A DNA stretch of 64,000 nucleotides from Maniola hyperantus (GCF_902806685.2 NC_048538.1:4340001-4404000), one strand, 5' to 3'. Numbered from the stretch's first letter, positions 1-10,599 are shown. Notes: generated from the letters alone by a model not told the origin. Translations and numbers: made by a program.

Positions 1-302
1 TAGCGACTGGCGAGCGAACATTGAACGTAATGAAATGAACAAGCCTTAACTTTTAAATAGCTTTGAAAGCCGCTGCAGGACTATGCAGTATGAAAGTAAT
101 AACAATACACATTGTCGATATAGCCATATGACCCCTATTCAGGCTCATACAAAGCGGCGAGAGGAACAACCGCCGTTCCCACGCGGCCAGGCACTCAGGC
201 TTGCGAGTTGCGACATTCATTCACATACAACCACTCACAATTTCTGCCACATCGTTCGGCACATTTACCGGGTGCCTTTTGAACATTTGCCAGCCAGTGA
301 TA
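1..302. other. Unassigned sequence
   Basis: No repeat or gene recognised. A 74-codon ATG frame at 83-307 has no protein motif I know. Confidence 0.5.
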
Positions 303-412
303 TTTAATTGCTTAAAACGCACTTAACTCCGAAAATTTAGAGGTGCGTGCACGGGATCGAACCCCAGGGTCCAGACGCCGAAACTAGAAGCTTAACCACT
401 AGCTTTCTCCAT
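303..412 (-). mobile_element. S2 SINE, tRNA-like head only
   Basis: On the minus strand the segment reads through a degenerate box A (TAGTGGTTAAGC near 388-400) and a clear box B (GGTTCGATCCC near 353-363), then GCACGCACCTCTAA and a GTGCGTTTTAAG stretch. The same order occurs in the more complete S2 copy at 32318. The rest of the SINE body is missing. Confidence 0.6.
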
Positions 413-470
413 CCAGTTACCGATTTGGAACGATGTTGCTTACTCAGCGCAATCGACTAACATACGCTGT

Positions 471-656
471 CACACTGACTGATCTATCAACGCACAGCTC
501 AAACTACTGGATGGATCTAGCTGAAATTTGGCATGAAGATAGCTATTATGACGTATCCGCTAAGAAAGGATTTTTGAAAATTCAACCCCTAAGGGGGTGA
601 AATAGGGGTTTGAAATTTATGTAGTCCACGCGGACGAAGTCGCGGGCATAAGCTAG
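471..656 (+). mobile_element. HB Helitron, 5'-truncated
   Basis: Non-autonomous Helitron ending in the hairpin CGCGGACGAAGTCGCG, a short spacer and CTAG at 653-656. It has the HB core (ATCTATCAACGCACAGCTC, then GCTAAGAAAGGATTTTTGAA) but lacks the TCTATATATAAAAGG start. Non-autonomous Helitrons encode nothing and depend on RepHel protein made elsewhere. The next HB copy starts directly at 657. Confidence 0.75.
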
Positions 657-861
657 TCTAAATATATAAAAGGAAAAGCTGACTGACTGATCTATCAACG
701 CACAGCTCAAACTAATGGACGGATCGGGCTGTAATTACGCATGCAGATAGCTATTATATCCTAGACATCCGCTAAGAAAGGATTTTTGAAAATTCAACCC
801 CTAAGGTGGTAAAATAGAGGTTTGTGTAGTCCACGCGGACGAAGTCGCGGGCACAAGCTAG
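657..861 (+). mobile_element. HB Helitron
   Basis: Complete from 5' TCTAAATATATAAAAGG to 3' CTAG (858-861), followed by T. It abuts the CTAG of the preceding HB copy with no spacer. Its middle is slightly shortened relative to the copy at 25344. Confidence 0.8.
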
Positions 862-1345
862 TTAAGTATTATGATACTTACCCCTGCTCTTAAAATGAAA
901 TTGATTTATTTGTAGGAAACAATATCCCATGGATCTTATTATGGTACCTTTCATAAAAATTCAGTCAATAACTCCGAGATAAATAATAATCAATGAAGCA
1001 TATAAACAAGTTTTTCTAATCATCAATCAATCCCTACTGATAATGTTAATGTTTTCCATAATGAAATTAGAAAACCACTAGAGACTGTATTAAACCGCTT
1101 TTAATGCGAAGCCATAATTTATTATGCGTCCATGGCTTCTGTTTTTTGTTGTTATCGTGAACGAGTAACTATTACTTTTTTATGGGGTGCTTATAATTAT
1201 CTTATAGAAAATTGATATTTACGAGAGTCAACATACAAACTGACGGTCCGACGGTTAATATTTATGGCCATGATCTACGGTCGAAATTTAATTTTCACTG
1301 TTTTGAAACGAATTAAATTTCTATTCTCTACGATTATATGTAAAA
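862..1345. other. Unassigned AT-rich sequence
   Basis: No element, RNA gene or coding pattern recognised. Confidence 0.5.
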
Positions 1346-1562
1346 CTAGATGATGGCCGCGACTTCACCCGCGTATTTTTAGGTTTTTAAAAATCCCGTG
1401 TGGACTCTTTAATTTTCAGGGATAAAAGTAGCCTTTGTCCTTTCCCGGGATACAAGCTATCTCTGTACCAAATTTCATCAATATCGGTTGAACGGATGGT
1501 CCGTGAAAAGTTATTAGACAGACACACTTTCGCGTTTATAATATATTATATTAGTATGGATA
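1346..1562 (-). mobile_element. HA Helitron
   Basis: Minus-strand copy: CTAG (reverse) at 1346-1349, hairpin region decayed (GCGACTTCACCCGCG), body AAAAATCCCGTG, GGGATAAAAGTAGCC, GACAGACACACTTTCGC, and 5' end TTATATTAGTATGGA reversed near 1550-1562. A 69-codon frame across it (1400-1609) is incidental. Confidence 0.75.
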
Positions 1563-2035
1563 GTAATAATAATGTTGATTTGTTTACTTGTTTGTTTAAA
1601 AGCGTTTGAGACAAAACCTTCCACAGTTCAAAATCGTAACATCCTTAACCTTAGATTATATTCAACTGTACTGATTAAAATTGGTACATAGAAATCGAGA
1701 TTAAAATAGGTACCGAATTACATGTTGGCGAAGCTGTGGAAAGCATCTAGTTTAGTATAATGTAGAAAAAATCATAGTACCTACTTACAGTAAGTACTTC
1801 ACAATTGTTCTAACAATGGAAGTATTCTTTTTCGGGACGTATTTCATCTGACCTTGTTTACGGAATATCTAATCGCGAAATACAAGAACGACCGATTAGA
1901 ACTATCAGCATTATCGATAGCGCACATTACTATCTCTACTAGAATTCTATAAGCGCTAACATTTTGCTTAGTCGTAGACCGTAGTTGGGTTTAGGTCGTA
2001 GATACGAATAATATCCTATATCTCTACGATAAAGA
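1563..2035. other. Unassigned AT-rich sequence
   Basis: Nothing recognised apart from AT-rich direct repetition around CTACGATAAAGATACG at the right edge. Confidence 0.45.
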
Positions 2036-2076
2036 TACGTCTTACGATAAAGGTATCTAATTTATCGTAAGACGTA
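2036..2076. repeat. Inverted repeat, 16-bp arms
   Basis: TACGTCTTACGATAAA at 2036-2051 is perfectly complementary to 2061-2076, separated by a 9-base loop. It lies 15 bases before an S1 SINE. Confidence 0.8.
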
Positions 2077-2090
2077 AAGCTTTTAAAAGA

Positions 2091-2392
2091 TGACGACCTC
2101 CCTGGCGCAGTGGTAAGCGCTGTGGTCTTGTTAGTGGGAGGTCCTGGGTTGGATTCCCGGCAGGGGTTTGGAACTTTATAATTTCTTTTCTGGTCTGGTC
2201 TGGTGGGAGGCTTTAGCCGTGGCTAGTTACCACCTTACCGGTAAAGCTGTGCCGGTACGATACCGGGTAGAAACCAAAGGGGTATGGGTTTAATAAAAAA
2301 TGCTATACCCCTTCCAGGTTAGCCCGCATCTATCTTTTGCATTGCATCATCACTTACCACCACGTCAGATTGCATTGTATCTGAATAAAAAA
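2091..2392 (+). mobile_element. S1 SINE (tRNA-derived head)
   Basis: Box A-like TGGCGCAGTGG at 2103-2113 and box B-like GGTTGGATTCC at 2147-2157 mark an internal RNA polymerase III promoter of tRNA type. The body follows: GGAGGCTTTAGCCGTGGC, TTACCACCTTACCGG, GGTATGGGTTTAAT, CCCCTTCCAGGTTAGCCCGC, then the degenerate AGATTGCA end before an A-run. It moves only with a partner LINE. The same modules recur at 17429, 31353 and 44540. Confidence 0.75.
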
Positions 2393-2589
2393 AAAGTCAG
2401 TCACATAGTACAAGACTGTATTTTGTGGAGATCCTTGAAAAATATTTTCAGTCTAGCAATAAACGTTTATCGGTTGAGAGTTGAGACGAGGATGTCGGCT
2501 CACCTCACTGTACGTGGACTGGTTATGTTACTAGGTACTTATAGTATAATCTCTCATTTATTTATTTTTCTCATTTTTATCATATTTAA

Positions 2590-2790
2590 AAAAAAACAAC
2601 AAATAATAAAATAACAGAAGCTACAAAAAAAATAAAGTAAAGTAACAGAAAATCAAATAACAGGAACAACAAAAAATAAAATAAAATAAACAACAAACGA
2701 TAGAATAACAAAAACAACAGAAATTAAAATAACAAGAACAACAAAAATTAAAGTAACTGGAACAACAAAAAAAAAACTATAATTAAAAAT
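2590..2790. repeat. A-rich, T-poor imperfect minisatellite
   Basis: Runs of A broken by ATAACA, GAACAAC and AAATTAAA recur at roughly 25-30 base spacing. One strand is almost entirely A with some C and G. It follows the S1 copy and might have grown from its A-rich tail (inference). Confidence 0.6.
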
Positions 2791-3504
2791 ATGATAAAAT
2801 GGATCCCACTAGCAGCGGGCTAGGATCCAAGCTGCCAATGGTCAGGTATAGTATACTTATTATGGTATATCATTAGTCATGGTGTCATGAGTGGTCATGA
2901 TACCACAGAGGGACGCGACCCGTGAGTCGCGACACGCCTTCTGCACACTCACTATGTACCTACACATAAATCAATGTGTTTATTTTTATCGTAACGAGTA
3001 GCCAGCTAATTAAACTTGTTAGTAGCCACAGTGAAGGCCCTGTCGATGACACTCGCCACCTCGTCACTCGTCAAACTGAAGGTCGCTAACTGGCTGTCGC
3101 CTCTCGGTTATCTCACTTCCACTTTACAACTTGGAGGCTAACGTTGTTGAAATGCTTCCCTGTTGACATAGTTTTTATTAGAAGAATGCGTGAAGGCTAA
3201 AATGTCTTTTTGGCGATTTAGAACATCCGCGGCGTCGGTCTAAAATGTTTATCTAGTTTTAAAGTAATTTCAATAGACCGTAAACACTAGCTTTCAGTCA
3301 GTAAGTGCGTTAAGCGTTATAGGTACTTTAATATTTTAAATCTTTGTAAGTGCACTGCCCTACAATCGACATCTAGTAAAGTTGAAATTTGCGAAAAGAA
3401 ACTGCTGACAGCAGCATTACACCTAATTTGAGACCACTATGACATTAGTTGAAATATATAAATATGTAAAATTTAAAAAAAAAATGCTAGATGATAGACT
3501 TCGT
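2791..3504. other. Unassigned sequence
   Basis: Contains a GGATCC...GGATCC pair around 2802-2828 and clustered GTCATG words near 2876-2900. No gene or known repeat recognised. Confidence 0.45.
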
Positions 3505-3685
3505 TTTTTTAAATATGTAGGACGACTGATGGACGTAAAGTGAAAATATCTTCAAGTGAAGATCGCCGTAAATACATAATATTCCAGACGATGAGTCCGA
3601 AAAGTGGCTGGCACTGGTTGGATCCTAAAGGCCGACGACGGAAACGTTGGCGATACCTAAAAGAGGCCTACGTGTTTGGGTATTC
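3505..3685 (+). pseudogene. RTc: LINE reverse transcriptase C-terminal remnant
   Basis: With frame corrections the plus strand resembles the tail of insect LINE ORF2 proteins: GTGW(M)RKARDRERW-like residues, then EEAYV near 3660-3680. Stops and frame changes interrupt it. No catalytic reverse transcriptase motif is present. Confidence 0.45.
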
Positions 3686-3690
3686 TAAGC

Positions 3691-4135
3691 TTTCATCGTT
3701 TCGAAATTGAATTTCTATTTCGCAGGATCACAGGCTTTCCAAATTGAGGAAACTACAAATAAGCTGATTGATATTCTACAAAGAGTTAAGACGGCAACGC
3801 TTGCGCAATAATCCACTCACGTAGCCCACGACTTTTCACGACAAATAAGGATACTTGGTGTATAGGGATTAACGGAATTTACTCATGCATACTAATATTG
3901 ATCGCGAAAAAATGTATAACATCATAACTGACTACTGAGTATCAGTAAGTAAGTAAGTAAGTACCTACATTTTGTAAGTTTTAGTCAAGTAGCTCACGTA
4001 ACATCGATATAATTAATGACAAGATATTATGGTCAAGCGAACAAAATTTTTCACGGTTTAGAAACCAAATAAATCAGCGCCACCTCTTAGATACTAATGA
4101 ACGACCCGTTTGAAATCCAGACCTCACTGAGGTTG
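3691..4135. other. Unassigned sequence with a tetranucleotide run
   Basis: Contains a short (GTAA)n run at about 3943-3963. Nothing else recognised. Confidence 0.5.
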
Positions 4136-4157
4136 CATTGGTGCTATAGCACCAATG
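4136..4157. repeat. 22-bp perfect palindrome
   Basis: The two halves of CATTGGTGCTA meet with no spacer. A smaller odd palindrome, ACCTCACTGAGGT, lies just upstream at 4121-4133. Confidence 0.85.
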
Positions 4158-4917
4158 AGTCGGTGCCATTTTGTTTGTTCAATAACCTTGTCCATATACG
4201 AAGTAATATATAAGTCAATGCTTACAACAAATTTACTAATGAAAATGTACTTGCGTAAAGCTGCCTCGAATCGAGACTGCGTCTCGAGTTGGTGATAAAT
4301 AACAAATTATCTGAGTAGAAAATAACCTGTCAAGTACCGGTAGGTAGCTACTGTATTTTTTGTCACAATTCGGTAGGTATATGACGTTATATAAGTTAAG
4401 TATATTATGCAAGCATGTAGTTTATAACTTTATTGTATTATTATGCATCGTAGTTGAAGATACGAGTACAAACGTCAACGTGCCTGCAGCCCGCCAAATC
4501 GGCTAACGGCTTCACAACTTGAGCCTCGAAACTGGGTTAATGTTATATTGCATATTATGTGTAATTATTCAAATATCTTAATTTCATGTAGGGCAACTTG
4601 TGGCGCCTATACTACGTCGTGACTCTACCACCAGTTCCTTGTTGCTAAACAGTTTCATAGAAGTTTTGCAACAATTTAAATAAATAATAATAAATCTTTA
4701 TTTGATAAAGCCCTCAAACTGGGATTCCCTGTGCTATAGGAAGCCAGTCTTTTTCGCCCGAATATGAGTATTGAGTAGGTATACAAATTAAAAGTATAAG
4801 TTATATAATTATATTATAACATATAAGTACTAAGGTAAACAAATAAATTTTAATAAGTAGCTAAAAAGTAATAGAAAAAAATTAGAATTAGAACAATTAT
4901 AGTGAATAATAGCTAAT
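4158..4917. other. Unassigned sequence
   Basis: A segment near 4680-4760 (AATCTTTATTTGATAAAGCC then GGAAGCCAGTC) could be a reversed retrotransposon 3' end, but I cannot name it. Confidence 0.35.
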
Positions 4918-5020
4918 AGCTATTATGATGTAGGCATCCGCTAAGAAAGGATTTTTGAAAATTTAACTAAGGGGGTAAAATAGGGGTTTCAATTTTGTGT
5001 AGTCCACGCGAATAAGCTAG
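4918..5020 (+). mobile_element. HB Helitron, 3' part
   Basis: Starts inside the core (AGCTATTATGATGTAGGCA) and ends TAGTCCACGCGAATAAGCTAG, so the right half of the terminal hairpin is deleted. The 5' half is missing. Confidence 0.65.
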
Positions 5021-5223
5021 TGTTTAGTATACCACCCAACGGATATGTGATACTTATGATGATGATAGCTTGAAAGGTAAATGGGCTTATAAACATTTCG
5101 TCGCTAACTGACGGCTGCGGTCAGATATAAATAAAGTTTAGAGCGACGGCCATAGATAATAGATAACGACTGAAATGCGGGGGTAAAAACTAAAAAGTAA
5201 GCAAGAATTTTATTCGTCCTCTA

Positions 5224-5402
5224 AATGTATAATGCGAAAACGTTTGTTTATTGATCTGTCCTTCAATCACGCCGCAATGGGACAACGGATTTGCCGTGAT
5301 TTTTTGCATACTTGGTTACTTTTAATCCCACAAAATTAAAGAGTCCACACAAGATTTTAAAAAACCCTAAATTCACGCATACAAAGTCGCGGGCATCATC
5401 TG
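5224..5402 (+). mobile_element. HA-type Helitron, degraded
   Basis: Plus-strand order is ATAATGCGAAAACG, GTTTGTTTATTG, CCTTCAATCACGCCG, GAGTCCACACAAGATTTT, AAGTCGCGGGCATCATCTGG. It belongs to the HA variant with an ATCACGCCG block (as at 25605 and 59416). The terminal CTAG has decayed to CTGG. Confidence 0.6.
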
Positions 5403-5882
5403 GTAGGTGATATATATGCAAAGTATTGTGTTATCTAGATTTCAAAAATGGATCCTTTAAATTGGTGAAAATGAGTAAAAGATATCTAAATAAATGAAAA
5501 AGGCTCTTCCATTTGAATTGAATATAATTTGTAAATCTGCAATGATTCACAAATAGTAGAATGTTTAATTGACCACAACAATATTAGGTAGATTTAAACA
5601 CAATAGCCTGAACAAAAACAATAATAATTGTATTATTAGAGATAAGTTCTTGGTACCAAGAAATCGACTACCATATCGAAGGACTCAAAATTTGTCTGCT
5701 TTGTTATTGCACGTTCTTGGTATTTACCGCAGGCTATTTTAAAATCACATTTGACAGGTAATATTAGCTCATTCAAACAACAATTGCCCAAGCACTGATG
5801 CCTAGTTCCATGCAAGCACAGATAACCTAATAATAAGCCAAGCTGATTCCTAGTTTCATGTGCCCAAGTATCCCTAGCACTA
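5403..5882. other. Unassigned sequence
   Basis: A 90-codon minus-strand frame (5636-5908) shows no domain I recognise and I do not call it a gene. Confidence 0.45.
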
Positions 5883-5940
5883 AAGACAGCTACAGTATGA
5901 CGGCGCAATCACCACTGATTGGCTGATACTATTGACGCTG
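5883..5940 (+). repeat. Partial copy of a fold-back element
   Basis: GACAGCTACAGTATGACG and CGCAATCACCACTGATTGG repeat, with changes, the left arm of the inverted repeat at 6408-6540. The two similar segments lie in direct orientation on either side of the RTc remnant. Confidence 0.5.
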
Positions 5941-5997
5941 TATTGGCTTAAATGTACTGTTATTAGGTATATATTGCTATGAGTTGTTTCGTAAGAA

Positions 5998-6375
5998 AGC
6001 TATAGAGTCACTCAGTGGGCGTTGGAGTAAGCTATGCTATGGAGGTTCTCCACGTGATCACACCAGAAATGAGAACGTCCTTAGGGGAAACAGAGTAACC
6101 GATGGAGCTCAACGGGTTGCTAAGCTGAAGTAGCAATTGGCAGGGCAAATGGTTCCAAAAACTGATAGACGTTCGAGTCCCAACGTGCTTGAATGGCGAC
6201 CTTACACTGGAAAGCGCAGCATTGGCAAACCCTCCAGTAGGTGGACAGCAGACATCAAACGCGTGGCATGGAAATGCTGAATACAGGCGGCGCAAGACCG
6301 TGTCATGTGGATGTCTCTACAAGAGATCTATGGTCCAGCAATGGATGTCTATCGGTTGACGATCACAATGATGAT
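5998..6375 (+). pseudogene. RTc: LINE reverse transcriptase C-terminal remnant
   Basis: Matches the same plus-strand modules as the copy at 36990: GGTTCTCCACGTG, AACAGAGTAACCGATG, GCTCAACGGGTTGC, CGTGCTTGAATGGCGACC, AGGTGGACAGCAGACATC, GCGCAAGACCGTG, CTCTACAAGAGATCTATG, then CGGTTGACGATCACAATGAT. Several frameshifts and stops disrupt the frame. It keeps the internal segment that the 36990 copy has lost. Parent clade is tentatively RTE-like. Confidence 0.65.
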
Positions 6376-6407
6376 ATTTTGCTCAGCACCTCGATTGCGC
6401 TAGAATG

Positions 6408-6540
6408 ACAGCTACAATGTCACGATCGCAATCATCTCTGATTGGATAAAGCTCGCTTACTATTGGCCACAATGTATTGTTGCAACAAGAATACCATAAA
6501 TTCAGCCAATCACAACGATTGCGATTGTAATGATGATTGA
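6408..6540. mobile_element. Fold-back MITE-like element
   Basis: The left arm (CGATCGCAATCATCTCTG, ATTGG) pairs with the right arm (CCAATCACAACGATTGCG, ATTGT) with several mismatches. No transposase frame. Limits are approximate. Confidence 0.5.
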
Positions 6541-7155
6541 TGCAGGTTTTAGGCAATCGCCCTACAGGATTTTCATATTATGTTAGCGACGGCAGGGACC
6601 GACGGATCGTGCTCTCCAAGGCAAAGTTTCTAACTGATAGTAAATGCCTTGATATAAAATTATAAATTAGAAACATAAAAGCCATGAACTATTGTGCTCC
6701 GAGTATTTAAATTTTTTGTGCAGCTGACTGACGTCATTAGGTCGGTACGCGAGGTAAGCCGCAAATTGCCGGTTTCTGTGTTTATGGCTATCTTTATAGC
6801 ACTATAACAGAATTTAGCCAGCAAATGAGGATTTTCTTTGAAACTTTTATAAAATAATATATTAAACTTGGATTTGCTTAAGTGACAAAATAGGCATATT
6901 TTTTCTGTTCAATGTTCAACAACTAAATTAGGACATACACGAAATGCTTTAGAAGGAAAAGTAAGAAGTAATTAAGTTGGAATTTATAATATTGTAATTT
7001 TATGTATTGAATAAATTTATTTATATATTGTATTTGTAGTGTATTAGAATTATGTAGTATATTATAGAGATATGAATATGGGTATATATATTTATATATA
7101 TTTGTGTATTATTAGAATGTACTGTGTAATGTGTATGTAGTCTAATTTATAATAA
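6541..7155. other. Unassigned AT-rich sequence
   Basis: Very AT-rich from 6990 to 7110. No feature recognised. Confidence 0.5.
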
Positions 7156-7159
7156 TAAC

Positions 7160-7345
7160 TAGGGCCATTTTCGGCTGCCGCACCAACCCGTGCTTTCGTG
7201 ATTCCTTTCGTCAAAGGTTGCCTGGAAGAGATCGCTTTAGCGATAAGGCCGCCTTTGCATGCTACATCTATTAGAATAAGATCCTGTATTGTGTTTTTTC
7301 AATGTTTACTTTGTGTTGTGTGCAATAAAGTGTCAATAAATAAAT
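7160..7345 (+). mobile_element. L3b: LINE 3' end
   Basis: Contains GGTTGCCTGGAAGAGATCGC, TTTAGCGATAAGGCCGCC, TTGTGTTGTGTGCAATAAAG and a terminal TAAATAAATAAA tract. I recognise this as a 3' untranslated end of a lepidopteran non-LTR retrotransposon. AATAAA near 7325 could be its polyadenylation signal. No coding part remains. Confidence 0.6.
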
Positions 7346-8142
7346 AAAATTGTGGTTCTGCAGAATCTGTCTGCTAGCAAAAGAAGGATCATGTCTAGTC
7401 TAGTATAATAGAGTGACGTAATGAAAACTTTAATGACAGTTTTAAAATCCATTTCATACACATTTAATCAATGTTGTTAAACGGAAGAAAAAAAAGAATA
7501 AAATTGTATGAAACTACCCACTTTCTTTTAAATTAATAGATTTCTATAGAGTATTGTAAGTCCATATTTATAGAAACATGGACATGGTCATTATTATAGA
7601 ATAATAATGACTTAAGGTAACTAAGATACTTTTGAGATTCGAAATTAACGTAGATCCTGGTAGATCCTTAAATTATATTTAACAAATTAAGACCTTAATT
7701 TGCCTACAAGGCCTAGAATTTGCGTCGCTGGTGATGTACCTATTAAGCAGTATGTTTATTTACTCTTTCTTTTCTTCCAGATATTACGTTTAACAGAACA
7801 TCATTCTTTTTTGTAACCTGTTATTTGTGTTTTGTAGTGCAATATAGTATATACATACATACATCCGTCCGTAATTGGAACGAAAATTCAAAACGGAATT
7901 TTCTTTTTACAAATAGTAGCAGACGGCTGTATAAGTAAATCCACTCACAAACTATTTTGATTAGTAAAAAAACTGATGTGTTGCAAAAAAGTCCCGCCTG
8001 GTTGTAATTTATTGCGCACGTCGTCATCACTCGATTTAGACTGCTGATAGATAGTTCATATGAGTGCAGCTGAAGCCTGTACAAATACAAACTACAAATA
8101 TAAAACTTGTGTCATTTAAGCTGCAGAGGGGAATTGTATAGT
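7346..8142. other. Unassigned sequence
   Basis: AT-rich with no repeat family I know. The 89-codon minus-strand frame at 7821-8090 is not recognisable. Confidence 0.45.
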
Positions 8143-8283
8143 CCGCGACAGGTTGAGATGGCAATCGGCTTATGAGGCGGCGGGACGCCCCGCACACCCA
8201 CACGTCACCCGCACCGGGATAGCGCAGGGCTGTGTGGGTGTGCGGGGCGTTCTCTCCCCGGGTGCCATCTCGTCCTGTCGCGT
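8143..8283. mobile_element. GC-rich hairpin MITE
   Basis: Terminal inverted repeats CGCGACAGGTTGAGATGGCA (left) and TGCCATCTCGTCCTGTCGCG (right). Inner parts (GACGCCCCGCACACCCACAC against GTGTGGGTGTGCGGGGCGT) also pair, so nearly the whole element can fold on itself. It is far more GC-rich than its surroundings. Related copies lie at 48613 and 56838. No transposase. Confidence 0.8.
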
Positions 8284-8417
8284 AGGTACTATGCATGTGT
8301 AGTTATGTACCAACTGCCTACTTCTTAATAGTTATAATGTTGACAGGGTTATGTTAAAGAAAGTTACCTACAAGTTACAACAACTGAATCCACCGCCAGC
8401 ACACTACTGAGCACAGC

Positions 8418-8735
8418 TGGTGTCCTCTCAGAATGAGAAGGGTTTTTGGCAATAGTCCACCAAGCTGGCCAAGTGCAGATTGGAACACTTTACCCACCTT
8501 TGAGAACATTGTTGAGAACTCTCAGGCATAAAGGTGTCCTCACGATATTTTCCTTCACCTTTAAAGTAAATGATACTATGTACTTGCTTAAAAATGCGCT
8601 GGCAGACTTCACATAGTACCTTTGAGAACATTATGGAGAACTCTTAGAAAGGCATGTAGGTTTCCACACGATAATTTCCTTTACGGTCAAAGTAGGTGAT
8701 ATGAATTCTTGCTTAAAAATGCGTATAACTCTAAA
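8418..8735 (-). mobile_element. S2 SINE body with partial internal duplication
   Basis: On the minus strand: a GTGAAGGAAAATATCGTGAGG-like segment, AGAGTTCTCAACAATGTTCTC, CAATCTGCACTTGGCC, GGTGGACTATTGCC and CTGAGAGGACACC. A second partial unit at 8600-8735 repeats the CCTTTGAGAACATTATGGAG and TTAAAAATGCG modules. The tRNA-like head is absent. Confidence 0.6.
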
Positions 8736-9954
8736 AAAATATTTTTCACTGGTATTTTATGTGTTGGTATTGGGTTGGTAAACATGGCAAGGTCGTTGCA
8801 CCGCGCTGATTGAAGCGGGTTCGATGCCTGCCGGATGTGCTGACCGCTGGCGAATATGTTTTGTACGCGTGCCCGTAATCTGTTGGTTTATCTCATTTTT
8901 ACTGCCAACAAACGATTTATTGAATCTTTATAATTCTCTGTTGAACAGAAATGGTTGGGTTGAACCTACCCAACCTTTAATGCAAGATCAATAACCACCT
9001 TGCAGTCTAATGTAGGTGCCTAAAGTAATCTATCAAGTTTTTATTATAATAAGGCCTGATTTTTCAATCCTTAAATAGCTTTAACCTAAGGAATTTTGAA
9101 AAGTTAGAGATACGTTCCGTACGTTAAACGAGGACAATTTAACCAATAGGCTAGCATACTCAATACCTAGTAAATACTCATTTATTTTGTAGACTTGTAT
9201 AAACAGAAAGGACTCCTCATAATATCAAATCTTAAGATAAACTACCTTTTTGCTTCAACACCAAGCCGAAGTTAGGTATAACTATAAAGTCTTCTATCAA
9301 AGTCAAAGTTAAAATCAAAAACATGAGTTTCATGAGTCAAAAAAGTCATGAGTGCACTGTGTCATTTTAATTTATACACCCACCAGCACTAACAATTACA
9401 TTGTTCTTTATTAGTACACGTCGGGTTTTGAAATCAGTTTGAAGTTCATTGCCATCTCATAATCTTTCATCTCGTCCCGTAAAACGCTTGGCTGGAGCTG
9501 TCTCAATCCTCGTACGGCGAAGCATCATAAAGTGAGACTTTATTATGTTTGTAAGAAAGCTTTGAGCTTTCGCATCTTGAAAATATACAAGAAAACTTCA
9601 TAAAATTCGAATGACTACGTCTTTGAAAGTGTCTGCGTCTAGTTAACTTCAAGACAATGTTATAAACCTAATAAGTAATATATATACATATAATTTATAC
9701 TATTTTTGAAGAGTCATAACAACCTAACTTAGTTTGAATGTGGCGGGTGATCTCCGGAACTAGTAATCTGATTTTGAAAATTATTTCACTGACAGATATC
9801 TAAATATCTACACTATCCTCGAGTGCTGCGACGAAGACGCTGGCAAAAGTTGCCTATCTGTCTGTACGTTTTCATAGCTCAACCGCGCTGAGCTTAACTT
9901 GATGAAAGGCGCTTGACTAGCTTGCATCCTGAAGACGGGCATAGGATTTTTTGT
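8736..9954. other. Unassigned sequence
   Basis: The only hint is a possible decayed tRNA-like SINE head at 8797-8870 (GCGGGTTCGATGCCTGCC). The remainder is AT-rich and unassigned. Confidence 0.4.
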
Positions 9955-10007
9955 CCCACATACCTACATATACTGGACTTTTAAAAAAGCGAAATCGCGG
10001 GCATCAG
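9955..10007 (+). mobile_element. HA Helitron 3' remnant (weak)
   Basis: A decayed 3' end: GGACTTTTAAAAAAGCGAAA then TCGCGGGCATCAGTTA, where CTAG has become GTTA. Confidence 0.35.
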
Positions 10008-10599
10008 TTAATAATAAAATAAATAAATTTAAACCAACATGCGGGCCTAAAAAAACTATTAATGATACCGTCTCTCAAAATGACAGTGGAGCTTAATGAA
10101 AATAACAAATGGCCAAAGCTAACGAGAGGCCTAAATAAATTGTATAAAATTATGAGGTCGCCCGCACATAACGGGGCTTGGTAGGGCAGTCCCGTAGGGC
10201 TTGGCAACTCGGCACCATTGAATAATACACCATGATGTCCGCTTCACACTCCATCGGGACATTGGACCAATAAACTTTTATAGCAGCTCCATTCACGATA
10301 TGACACCGCGTGACCGAGTTTACAGTTTTTGAATTTTATCATATTTACTTATGAGTCGTAAGTTGCCAAATAGCATATTATGTATAAAAATGTAGCGGGG
10401 GGTAGGGAGCGCACCTCCACTTGGCCGCCCAATAGTCAACCTCATCTGCCCGTGGTATCGCCTGCTCGTCTACAAACGAGGCGGTAGGTATAGACATTTC
10501 AAATTGGTTAGACTGGATAAATGGCACAGGCCGGTGTCTTGCGATGACCAACACGCCTGCCCAGCATTGTCATTACGAGTAAAATCTTGTATGGCGAGT
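10008..10599. other. Unassigned sequence
   Basis: Somewhat more GC-rich from 10390 to 10570 than its surroundings. No gene or repeat identified. Confidence 0.4.

Noticed and set aside
2300..2614. 104-codon plus-strand open frame
   Set aside because: It begins inside an S1 SINE and ends in A-rich repeats; composition is that of translated repeat.
8036..8296. 86-codon minus-strand open frame
   Set aside because: Most of it is the GC-rich MITE hairpin; a similar frame at 48501-48692 arises from another copy of the same MITE.
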